From: Dendrophyllia cribrosa
Lineage: Eukaryota; Cnidaria; Anthozoa; Scleractinia; Dendrophylliidae
DNA: 64,000 nt
Direction of reading: 5' to 3'
Assembly (NCBI GenBank): GCA_024195265.1
Contig: JAJLRJ010000013.1
Span: forward strand, 9,399,832-9,463,831
Every line of letters begins with the position of its first letter. Positions within the stretch are counted from its first letter, which is position 1. The position numbers and the translations under genes are program-made. The notes beneath the pieces are model-generated. The model made no database searches and was not told the DNA's origin. It saw only the letters and a list, made by a program, of their open reading frames with translations. This document shows, piece by piece, positions 1-12,000 of the stretch.

Positions 1-50
1 TTTTTTATTGGGGGGGGGGGGGGGGGGGGGGAGGGGGGAGGAGGAGGGGG
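1..50. repeat. Poly-G rich tract
   Basis: A run of about 21 G after TTTTTTATT, continued by GA-rich sequence to about 50. One of many long G or C runs in the window (also near 2465, 2670, 2830, 33807, 46349, 47097, 52240, 52606, 54915, 56209, 57880, 63002). Confidence 0.9.
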
Positions 51-167
51 ATATACATTGTATAAATTATAAATTGGTTTTAAGTTAAAAGTTCTATGGT
101 AAGCATGCAGTTGCATGTAAGTTTATTTTATGACCTGCTTTGTAAAACAATTTTTAATTCTTTTTAG

Positions 168-3090
168 ATCCAGAAGCAGTCAAAGAGCACTACAGCAATC
201 TTCTTGGAGATAGTGTTGACATTCTTGTGAGTACAATAGATACATGTACATGACTGTGCATGTAGGTAACTGGTACAATCATCCACGTTATGTACATGCA
301 GATGGCAATACTGTTTCCCACAGGCAAAGACTTATGTATCAGATGCATACATACATGTATAATAATGTATAATTATTGGCTTTTTACCCCACTTTTTTCA
401 ATCTACATGTATTTTTGTTCTTTTTTTGACAGGACTCTCAAAACACAAGAAAGTAAATTTTATTACTGAGAAAAAAAGTTCAATAACATCATTTTTTCTT
501 TATACCGAAAATTAAAAATTAAAGTGCATGTAGCTTTCCATGTACATGTCAGTAACGAATTGGGATCTTTTATATCTTTTAACAGATTGCTGACATATCT
601 AAATTTCAAGAAGGAGGAGGACTGGGGATCAGCTTGGAGGGTACACAAAATCCACTAGGTATGGAAAAATTCCAGATGTTACATACAGCATGACGCACTT
701 TAGTGTGAGCACCCAACAAACTTTTCTACAAGTTTTGTTTACAAGTTTTGGAACTAACTTTACACCTGTGATAAACAGGAAGTGACAAGATTAAATTTTG
801 ATCTTTTGTCACTTCAAGTTTATCACAGGAATGTAAAGTTACAGTGCAGCTCAGGTATAAGCGACCACAAAAACAAGCTTGAAATGTGTTAGTTAGAAAT
901 GACTTGTGTTAACGCGAGTGCATTAATCTACATGTAACGTTCTTCAAAAGCGCACTTGTAGCAGACCTCATCAGTATGTATGAGCTACATGGCTAGCTTG
1001 TTGTCAAGTTATCATTGCCCTTTTTTGTCAAGACATTGATCTAAACAATGTCTACATGTACAGGAGACAGTGATCCTTGAGGAATTTAAAAAAAAACACG
1101 GCATGCAATGACTCGTCAGTTTACTAGACTGATCTCAAGCTAATGTTAACAATCAAATCTAAGTCTATACGACGTACCTACCAACTCACAGTCATTATGC
1201 ATGTGTCACACGCCTGCGGATCTTAAAACATCGATCATACGCATACAGGACAATTTCACATGCCTGACTCACAATTATACGGACTACTTGTTAATAACGA
1301 GCAAATAAGTGAACTGGCATTTGAAGTGTAGATGGAGATTTTGCTGAGACTGATGTCACCAAGATGTCGGTAATCTAGCCAAGATATATGTGATCTTGTC
1401 GAGATAAGCACTATCTCAACAAGATAGCACTGAGCTTTTGAGTACTGCGACATTTGGCAACATTCGTAAATCATCGGTACATCTTCGGCAATCTTGGGTT
1501 ATGTTCGGGAAGTCGTCGGAACATCTTCAGAAATTCGGGTAATATGGATACGAAAATCACGCGCATTTGACTTAGGAAAAGTTGGCAGGTATATTAGTCT
1601 ACTAAAACTTACAGATGTCTATTAAACAATCTTTCAATTACTTTGTGCATTTTGTTTTTGACATTTCACTTTAGTATGATTTCACATAACGAAAAATTTG
1701 ATGGTAATGAATCAGATACTGTAATAATGATAATAATCCAACTGTCAAATACTCCATTAAGTAAGTAAGTAACCTTTAAGAAAATTCAATTGCCCGTGAC
1801 TTGAATTAATCATGGCCATTGTTTATTTATTCATTTATTTTTTTGTTCACCATGTTGGAATTTCTTTTCCCAACATTATGATGACAAAATGTAATATTGT
1901 TTGGGGAACTGAAAGTTGGTAACTACTGCAGCACCATTCAGCTTTAAAAACAGTGTATCCGACATGGACAAGGAGAGTGAAGAGCAAACTCGGCTTCTGA
2001 CTCTCTCTTCAGTACGAGAATTTGCAACACGTCAACATCTTGCATTTGAATTTGTAATAATTATCAATCATAACTAATTTGTGCCACATAGACTATAACA
2101 TACATGTACTATGTAAGGTTCATTTTAAGGCACAAAAATAACGATATTTCACATTAGTCCCTTTGACTGTGAGATATATTGCTAAACGGTTTCAAATAAA
2201 CTGGTTTTATGAAACACAACTTACATGTATATTGTGAAAATGGCCATAATGTGCACTCATAATGTTGAATTACCACTATGTCATTATGATAAATATAAAA
2301 TATAATAATAATTATTGTTTCCATCAGATGGTTCATTGCCTTGGCACAGAGTGCATGCTGTGAGTCCTGAGGGTCCAGTTGCTAAGAATGGGGTTGTGCA
2401 ACCTGGAGATCATCTAGTGGAGGTAATATGAGTCCTGATTAAACAACAGCTGAATTTATTTTTTTAGGGGGTGGGGGGGGGGGGGGGGGGGGGGGGGCAC
2501 GATTAGTTGTAACTACCTTAGTTTATAAAATCCTACTTGAACCTGTTTTCATTCAACTATTTTGAGTCTCTTGTTAGCAACCATCCCCTGTAATTAATAA
2601 AGAAGCACTAAGCCCCCCATCCGAGCAAATCCTACTCCTTCCCCCCTAAATTCTAGGTTCATTTCCCTCCCCCCCCCCCCCACCCCCCCCCCTACAAATC
2701 ATTTTATTTATAGATATCAGCTGGATGGTGTCAGTGTGCTGGAGATGAGTCACTCTGAGCAAATCCCTGAACTTCCTATTCCTGCCCCCTTTATCCCAGG
2801 TTCCTATCGCAGTCAGTATCCTAATGCACCCCCCCCCCCCCCCCCCCCCCCCCCCCACATCCAATCTTCTTTTTACCTGCATACAAATCATTGTATTTTT
2901 GAATGTCAGGTGGATGGTGTCAATGTGTTGGAGATGAGCCACTCAGACGTTGTGTCACTGATTCAAGCGTTACCAAAGGACTTCCGGTTGGTGGTTGCTA
3001 GGAAACGAGAATTTGTGGATGAAGAACTGCCAATCGCAACAGAAGCAGAAACGGAGGTGGAAAGTCCACCAACTCAATTTGAGAGACAAG
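168..3090 (+). CDS. MPDZ: MPDZ exons 1-4: PDZ4-equivalent domain
   Basis: Exons 168-226, 586-658, 2328-2422 and 2910-3090. The first exon encodes a linker beginning [19 protein letters not shown], a signature just before PDZ4 in vertebrate MPDZ. The domain starts at [16 protein letters not shown], with GLGIS as the carboxylate-binding loop, continues through [37 protein letters not shown] and ends near RLVVARKR. The first position of helix alpha-B is His (SHSDVV), the residue that favours class I ligands (S/T-X-hydrophobic). An acidic, Pro-containing linker follows. Two bases of a split codon start exon 1, so the gene continues to the left. Confidence 0.92.
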
Positions 3091-6000
3091 GTAAAGATAG
3101 AATTCCATCACAAGTGCTTTATGTTAATCACAGTTAACTTTCTGAACTCTGCTAAAACAGAGCTGTCACTACCGTGGAGTTCCAAAACTGGGGGTCCCTG
3201 TTACTTTCGGAATGAGTAGGCGTAAAGGGCCGCAACTTTTGGGTAGCCGTTACTTTCGGATACCTAAAATGTGTGAATATTTGCAAAAAAAATGATGATA
3301 ACAAATACTGTGGAATAAGCATATCATAATGCAACTTTAAATGTGTCTTTCTCATTGATTCTTCGGCATTCCTCGGCATTCTTGTACAGTAAATTGCTAA
3401 GCTATTCCATCTGCATGGAGACGTCAGACCTCAGTATGTTTTTTCGATTGGACCGTTACTTCTGTGGGGCCGTTACTTTCAGGTGGGGCTTTCGGTAATT
3501 AAAACTAGATAGGCCTGAAAATTAACGTACATGTAACTTTCGGACAGCCGTCACTTTCGGGGGAGGGGGAGGGGGGGGGAGGGGGCTACTTTCGGAACTC
3601 TACAGGTGTATGGTAATATTTGAAGTAGCTGGGAATTAAAAGCAGTTGAGTTAGTAGCAATGCCTTGTTTGTCTATGAAAGTAGTCGGGAAACTGAAGTG
3701 TAGTAGCTGGGGGAAATCCCCAGCCCCTGGCCCTTGACGACAGCCCTGCTAACAGTTTATTAGGTTACCCTGTGATGTATTAAATACATGTAAAACTGAT
3801 GTGCTCATTGGGGAGTTCAGCAGTGTTACTTATAATAATCTCAACCCAGTCATGCTCTTTATGGGAAATCAAGGTAGATCACTTTTCTTAGTGTCTTAGG
3901 GCCATAAATGTAAAAAAAATGAAATGTTGTTGAGAGTGAACGAGCACCTAGCTATGTAGCTAATTCACAGGCACGCCACTCAATTATGGAAACAAAGAAT
4001 TGCAAATTGAACATAACATGTTAAAAATCCCAACTGGCAGGAGGCAGACCAGGTGGGTATTTTACAAGCTTGGCGGAGGAGTTGAACTCAGGTCTACCAT
4101 GAAACAACTCCAGCTAGTGGTTAGAGCGAGACTTGAACTCAGGACCTCTGGATTTCAAGCCCGGCGCCCTGACCACTCAACCATGCTGCCTCCTGAACTG
4201 TTGGTTCAGTTGAGGAGTGTTGTTTCAGCCAACTCTTCAGCCAACTCTTAGACCTCCCAATAATACATGTATTTATAGAGCAGTTTTCAATTGAGTGTCG
4301 AAAGTAATTACACAATTGCTTTCGTTTTGCATTGCTACGCTTTGTGATTGGCTAAAAAATCTCGCGCCACTTTCTCGACCAATCAGAAGTAAAACCAAAA
4401 CCAATCGTGACTTGCTCGCACGCGTTTTCCCGCGCTTGGCGCCGCCGACATGTAATTGCTTCGAGCTCTGATTGGTTCATTGGAATGTTTACGACTGCTG
4501 TGGTTGGTCAGAGTAATTACTTTGGTTTTGGTTTTACGACACTCAATTGAAAACCGCTCTAATGCTGAGTGATACTCTACACGGCTAACAAACCTAACGA
4601 TTACAGTACTGACAGTGACAGTTTGTTTTGATTTAATCCTTGATGCTTGATTCTCACATCTCCAAATTTGAGTGGCTTGTGTTTGAAGAGACAAGAATCG
4701 AGACGCTAGTGACTGGGCAGCACTGCCTGGGGTTGGGGGTGATTGGATGATGACCCTTCTCAAGTCCCGGTAGTGCAGCAGCTCTCAGAAACCTCTATTT
4801 TCATTGGCCTTGTAAAACATAACTGCCGTTGTTTTAAGGGCTAGGAGCCATTGTTATAATTGTCATTGTCGTATCATTCTCTCTTCATTGGTTTGAGACC
4901 TTACGAGAGCTGCTACATTGCCCCTCCCATTGGACGGTACTGTACATTGGACAGGCTTGTGTGTCAACACTGATGTTTTTTTTTTCTTAATTTAAAGTTG
5001 AAGACAGTATTGACATGGGAATAACAACACCCAGCCCCATGCTGTCTCAACTGCCAGATAGCCCCAGTCCCACTGGGTTCAATGAATCCACCACCACGTC
5101 GCAGTCTATGTGGTCTAACGAGACTGAGTATGTCCGGCTGTGGAAAGAAGATAGGGGACTGGGATTCAGCATTTTGGATTATAAGGTAAGCAATTCCAGG
5201 ATCAAAGTAAAGAACATGAGTCCCGAAGCAAATGTGCAAGGTGCCGCCTAGTCTCAAGATACTTCGCTTTAAAAAAGCTTGAAATATTTTCAGCAACTCG
5301 TAATTAATATGCACTTATTGACTGAGTGGGAGGGCCGGACAATAAAATATTTGGTTCGAGGTCATGACGTACATGTACGGACCGAGCGCAGCGAGGTCCG
5401 TACGCCATGACCGAGAGACAAATATTTTTCCGTCCGGCCCGACCTAACTCAGTCAATAAGTATTTTATAATATGACTAGAAAGTACAAGAATAGTCGCGC
5501 AGTGCGAGGTCACTTGAACTCGAGCGGGTCCGCACGGCTTTTTCCGGACCAGCTCACGTCAACCCGTCCGGTCCCGCTCACGTCACCTTGCGATTCTATT
5601 TTCTGTAGGATTGCGTCAGCGGGGCCGTACGGTCATATTATAATCATTTTTAGTAAACTCACCGACTCAGGAAAAAATATTAGCATTGATCTTTCTTTTG
5701 AAGTAAAAACCTAGTAATCTTTAACAGACTTTTATTATTATTTTTTATGTATTTCTGTGTCGTTCTTGAAATTTTTATCATGACATTGGGTTGTTGCAAT
5801 GGTTTGCTTTGAATTTTTATGTGGAAAATTCTTGTGGCTGGCCGACTGAGAATGTAGACATTGCTCATGCTCACAGTTTGACAGCAGATAACCCGCAAAT
5901 AGCTCTTCTAATGTGGTGTTTGGCATGTCCCGGATCCAGTCTCCCAGTGCTGTACATTATTTTTCTGCTTTGCTAGGATCCAGTCTCCCCAGAGGAGACC

Positions 6001-9000
6001 GTGATTGTGATCCGCAGCCTGGTACCTGGGGGTGTGGCAGAGCAGGATGGAAGACTACACCCAGGAGACCGTCTGATGTCAGTTAATGATACTGATCTGG
6101 AACATTCCTCACTCAGTTATGCTGTTCAAACTTTGAAAGGGACGCCAAAGGGTGAGTTGTCCATTGACTTGGGGCACTTGCCATTAACTCAGAGATGGAA
6201 ATGACGGTTGTTCGAACAACTTTCCAGCTTTTTCATCAATGTGCTTAGACTCTGTACTTATTACTGTAACAGGAAATTTTAGTGACAGCTCAATTTTGCG
6301 ATGTTGGAAGGGCTCTATTTCATGACGCCAAATTTCCGAGCATTTGAAGCATTCGTGGAATATTTCTTCTATAAATCATTTTCAAATTTTTGCAGTACTT
6401 AAAAAATTTTTAAGGAAAAACTCAATTTGTGAAAGACTGAAAACAAACTGCGTCTTCAGAAATTACTAAACGATAGTCTGCAATCAGCATTTATTTTATC
6501 GCAGCCTTAGGGCTGGTTCCGACTAGCGACGTAATCGGCAGCGGAGTCGGAGTCGGAAGCGTAAGGAGCCTTACGTTCTCATGTAAATCGTAATCGTAAT
6601 TGGAAGCTCGTCGGAATCGGAAGCTCCGCGGAATCGGAATTGGAGTCGGAAGCGTAAGGAGCCTTACGTTCTAGTGTAAATAAAAAAAATGGAGTCGGAA
6701 TCGGAATCGGAATTGGAAGGATCAGAAGGTTTCCTTTTTCTTCCGATTCCGCTTCTGCTTCCGTCGCTTACTATCCGCTTCCACCGTTTTGGTTTCCACT
6801 AGATCGTAACTTTCTTGCGATTCCGTCTTCGCTTCCGATTCCGCTAACGTCGCTTACGTCGCTTGTGGGAACCAGCCCTTAAACATCAGATCAACGTTGC
6901 GCAGATCAGTGTTTCGATACAGGTAGATTACCTATAGAATCAGATTGTCTTGTAACATTTTATAGGGAGATCTTTGAACACGTTAGTATTTGTGTGTCTG
7001 TCAGGTAATGTAAGAATCGGTGTAGCCAGGCCTGCAGCTGAAGACTATGAAGAGGAAGGGACTGGGGAGAGCCCTCCAGACTCGGCAAGATACAATGCTG
7101 AATTACAGCTTGATAGTGTTGTGCAAGGAAACCAAAGAGAAAGTGAGTATAGACTAGACAAATACATGTACTTATTAAATAACGATAGAGCGGTTTGCAA
7201 TTGATTGTCGAAAGTAATTTCGCTATTTCTTTGGTTTTGCATTGCTGCGCGTTTTCATTGGGTGAAAAATCTCGCGCCACTTTATCAACCAATCAGAAGT
7301 AAAACCAAAACAAATCACGACTTGCTCTCACGCATTTTCCCGCGCTTGGCGCCGGCTCCATGTACTTGCCTCGCGTTCTAATTGCCATTGGCAATTACGT
7401 TTTTATCACTGCTTTCATAGTGTTGCCGGTTACTTTTGGAACTTTAGTGCAGTTACACTCAACTTCCACCTTGCGGACACTTTGCTATTAAGTAATAACA
7501 AACACATCATTATCACGGACAGGATTTGAAATCCCGGTGAATAAAGCCTCAGCTAAACATTCTGACATTGCTGTGCGACATCTGTTGGTTCAACAATGTT
7601 ACAACGTTTAGCACCCTATGTGAGATGATGTTTGACCAACATTGTTTGTTGGTTGAATGTTTTGTTTTCGATCAAACTTTCTGCCCAACATTTTGTGGGG
7701 CGCAACTTACAATGTTTCAACGCTTAGCCGGCTTTCCAACACAACAACACTTGCAACAGCCAATCGTGTTTCAGCCACGCGTCCAACAAAAATGTTGGAC
7801 AACAATGTTGGGACGTGCAGCCGAGCGAGCCGAGCCAGTGCTTTAGATGTACTGTATACTAAATAACTGCCGCTATCACGGACTCTCCCTATTAAAGTGC
7901 CCCTGTGATCAAATTTTTGATTTTCATTTTTTTACATGTTCGTGTACAATTAGACTTTCTTACTCATCTTGCCAAATTTCAATTCATTACGAACATCAGA
8001 AGTCATTTTATTTTAACATTTATTTCCGAGAATTTACGGCCGCCATTAATCAACCTTGTTCCAAGGCTTGGTTGCGAATGGGAGAAAGTGACGTCAAAGA
8101 CTCAAACATTCCTCACGGGTTGAAATTATAATAACAATAAGTATCGAAAATCACGCGAAAAGCAACAAAAACTTTGGACATGTTCTTTGTGCAATTTTCT
8201 ATGTTGATTGTTATTATAATTTAACCCGTGAGGTATGTTTGAGTCTTTGACGTCACTTTCTCCCATTCGCAACCAAGCCTTGGAACAAGGTTAATTAATG
8301 GCGGCCGTAAATTCTCGGAAATAAATGTTAAAATAAAATGACTTCTGATGTTCGTAATGAATTGAAATGTGGCAAGATGAGTAAGAAAGTCTAATTGTAC
8401 ACGAAAATGTAAAAAAATGAAAATCAAAAATTTGATCACAGGGGCACTTTAAGGAAAACAAAATCGTGGTCCTGAAGGTGACCATTATAATAGGCGTTGA
8501 CTGTGTATGGGCATATTTTGACTCACAATTTCTTCTTTTCCGTTTTTTCTTAGGCAAGCAATCTGCTTTGATGGGTGACATTGAGGTTGAAAAAGAGAGC
8601 GACAATGAATCAAGCGATAGTGAAGATGAAGAAAAGTCAGCCAAGTTTGATTTTGGTCCGCCATTACTATTTTCTGGGGACTCCATTGACTTGGACAGTT
8701 TACCTGACAACATTAAGTCAAGGATGGAGACGATAACTATTCGACGGCAAATGGTTGGAAAATTAGGTTAGTTAATATATGTTTTACATGCAACAGTGTA
8801 CCGGTATTTGTTTGATTTAAAAAAAGGACCGGTCCACAGAAAAAAATTATTCTTTACAACTTTAATTTGAATGCGCACACTTTTCATAACAAGGAAAGAA
8901 CTGCTCAACAGCATTCATTTTAGGATTTCATCCACAGACACAAACTTTAGAGGCACCTCGTTTAGCATAGCAACAAGCGCCAGAGGAGAATACTGTTCAA

Positions 9001-12000
9001 TAGCTATTATTTCAATGGTCACACTTCAGGATTTCATCCACAGACTCAAAAGTTAGAACCACCTTGTACAGCCGTCAGTACCACCGGAAAGTGCTGCTAA
9101 GGATTTTTTATTTGAATGGTCACACCATAAGATTCCATCCACAGAATCGAAAGTTAAAAGTACCGTGTTTAGCACAATAAACAGAACCACCTGAAAGTGC
9201 TTCTTTTGAATAGTCACACTTAAGATTTCATCCAGACTCAGTGGTATTAGACTGCAAGTCGAAGTGGAAAAACGACTGAGGTGAATTGTGCCTGACATGA
9301 GCCTGAATTGTGTGGTTTTATTTCTATTACAAACACTGATTTTAAATTGGGGTATTTATTACATGTCATCCAGGTTTAACTCTAAAGGGTGATGAAGATG
9401 GCTGTGGTTGTCTAGTGAAGTCAGTTCTGAAAGGAGGTGCTGTTGGACTGGACGGCCGGGTAGGGGTCGGGGATCACATTTGTGCTGTGAATGATGAAAG
9501 CATGATCGGCCTCTCAGGACACAGAGCCAGGTACGGATTTTAACTGCTGGTGTGAGCATGCGCACACATTGCTTAGTCGGTATCAAAGCGACACTGTCAC
9601 CTATTTTAAGTATCACTTTGAAAAGCCAAAAAACATATTTGTTTCAATGGAAACCTTAAAATAATGGTCCAGTTTTGTTAACAAATACTCTATCAGTGCA
9701 CAGAAACTAGTATTCGTTATCTTTGGCTGCGGATGGCCAGGATGGAAATGGCCGCGATTGCAACTTGAAAAAATTGGCCAATTTTTTCAAGTTCCTCCCA
9801 AGAGTCGTGGAAAAATCGAAGAAAAACTAATTATGGTTCGTTCTTCCTTGAAGAAATCACTAGATATTATCTTCTTGGTGTTCTAAAAGCAATTTTATGT
9901 TTGAGCAAAGGTACTTTGTCATATATTTAGTGTATTTTGACCAAAACACAACAAAATCTGCGTGACAATGCCCCTTTAAGTACGACGTGTATAATTTTGT
10001 TATGATTCTCAAGGGAAACTAGTGTATTTGGCTTAGCCCTTCAAGAGTTACAAAGAGGCACTTATACCAGTCAGCACTCGTTTCCGCATCTCAAACTGAC
10101 TTTTCCCTTTCACTTAATTAAGTAACACGAAGTAAAACTTATTTTACACTTTAGAGTAAAGTGAGTAAAAAGATCAGAACAGTGTTTGCCTCGAACCCGA
10201 ATCATTTGCTTCATAACTGCTATCCATATCCACTACACCAACGAGGGCTAGCAACCGTGAGCTGTATTTTTTAACATATTTAATGGTGGTTTGCACGTCG
10301 GCCTTGTTGGGGGTTAAGTAATGCTCCACATAAAAACTACAGTAAACTTCATTGTTCTGCGGCATTGGCTCTTTCCCACATAGAATATCTTTGGTTTCAA
10401 GAATAGAGGAGGGGCTTTTGGTTCATAATTATATTTCAGTATAAAAATAAAGAAAATCCTTTTGCATCAAATAAATTTTAGGAAACGTTCGTGCTTAACC
10501 AATCAGAATAGCAGAAGGCAATAGCTAATAATTTTGCTTCTTTGATGAAGTTATTCAAATACAATTTCTTTCAAAAATTGCATGTTGTGCGATTGGGTCT
10601 CAAATTGCTTAAAACCTTAAAAAAAATTAGACCTTAACATTTTAGCGGGTTTTGAGTATAGGCCAATTAGATCACTAGTTGTAGTTGACATTCCATCGTG
10701 CAGTGCTGTTCAGCACTTTCCTTCTTATGCGGATCATTACTATAAACAACGGAAATCGTTTGCGTAAAAATATAATTTTATTCCCAAAGGATGACAATTT
10801 CATTCTTCTGACTCCCAACATGGCCGACGTGCAAACCACCAATAGAGTTGCCCATAACAATAAATGAAAGCTAACTGTTTTCAAATCAATGCCTTTAACC
10901 CCAAAATAAATGGGGGTCTGTTTTTCGTGTACTACGTTGTGTAAAAGTCATGAGGTGTCCAACGTCATGTTGAAATGAGTGTTTTTACCGTTTTGTGATA
11001 CATACCAGTTCCCTTGTGTGTCTCTATATTTGTTTACATGATACCTGATACCTGTCCAAAATCTACTATTTGTACGAGTCATCGGTTGCTGTATCGGACA
11101 ACCTTATACCAGTGTCATTAGTGTAAACGCAGTAAAGGCCACTTTGAAAAATACCATAATTATCTTTTATGTGCAGGCTCAGCCTCACCGGGGTGTAATT
11201 ATTCAAGTCTCCTTTGTTAGAATGACACAATGGAATAGGCCATTTCCGAGTTGCCTTTAACCTCTCTATCAAAGCGAGGCTAGGTGCGAAAATGAGTTTT
11301 CATTCACATGCAAATAAGCTTTATTTGCATGTGAATGAAAACTCATTTTCATATGAAAGGTTTCGCACCTAGCCTCGCTTTGATAGAGAGGCTGAAGGCA
11401 ACTCGGAAATGGCCTATTCAGAGTACATGTAGGAATGCTAGGACGTAGCATTGTGTGTTCGTATACAAATGTGCACCGCATGCAAATTGCCAAGAAGTTG
11501 AAGCATAGCACGTGCAGTTTGTGCTAAAAACAAAAGAAATTGGAAAAATCAAGCTTACATCAAGCACCACCCAAACCTGCACTTTGAAGAGTATTATGGT
11601 ATTTTTTGAAGTGGCCTATAGCTTCGCGGTTTGTTTCATACACCTTTTTAGTTTTCACTGTCTCGTTTTATAATGAAACTGTTAAGATTACTCAAATTGT
11701 TGTTGTTTTTCAGGTCTGTGCTACGAAAGCAGTCTTTGCTGAAGGACATAGTGTTAGTATTTCAGTTAAAAATAAACTCTTCTTTTCAAACGCAGAAATA
11801 AACGTATGCGAGCAAGTCACGATTGGTTTTGCCTTTCAGTCTACTGAACTTACGGTTAAAGTGGCGCGAACTTATTTTAACCAATCACAAAGCGCAGTTA
11901 TGTAGAACCAAAACAAGTGCAAATTATTTTTACTACCCATGCAATTAAAAACTGCTGTATTTGAGTTCGTTTTAATATGCCGAATAGGTTAGGGTCGGCT

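Noticed and set aside
2736..3137. 133-aa + strand ORF as an alternative single exon
   Set aside because: It runs through a poly-C tract and joins the duplicate fragment to exon 4. The splice acceptor at 2909 and similarity to MPDZ support only the 2910-3090 part.
8221..8713. Minus-strand ORFs of 72 and 140 aa
   Set aside because: The first repeats the ORF at 7905-8123 because both lie in the arms of a palindrome; the second is antisense to MPDZ exon 8 plus the palindrome.
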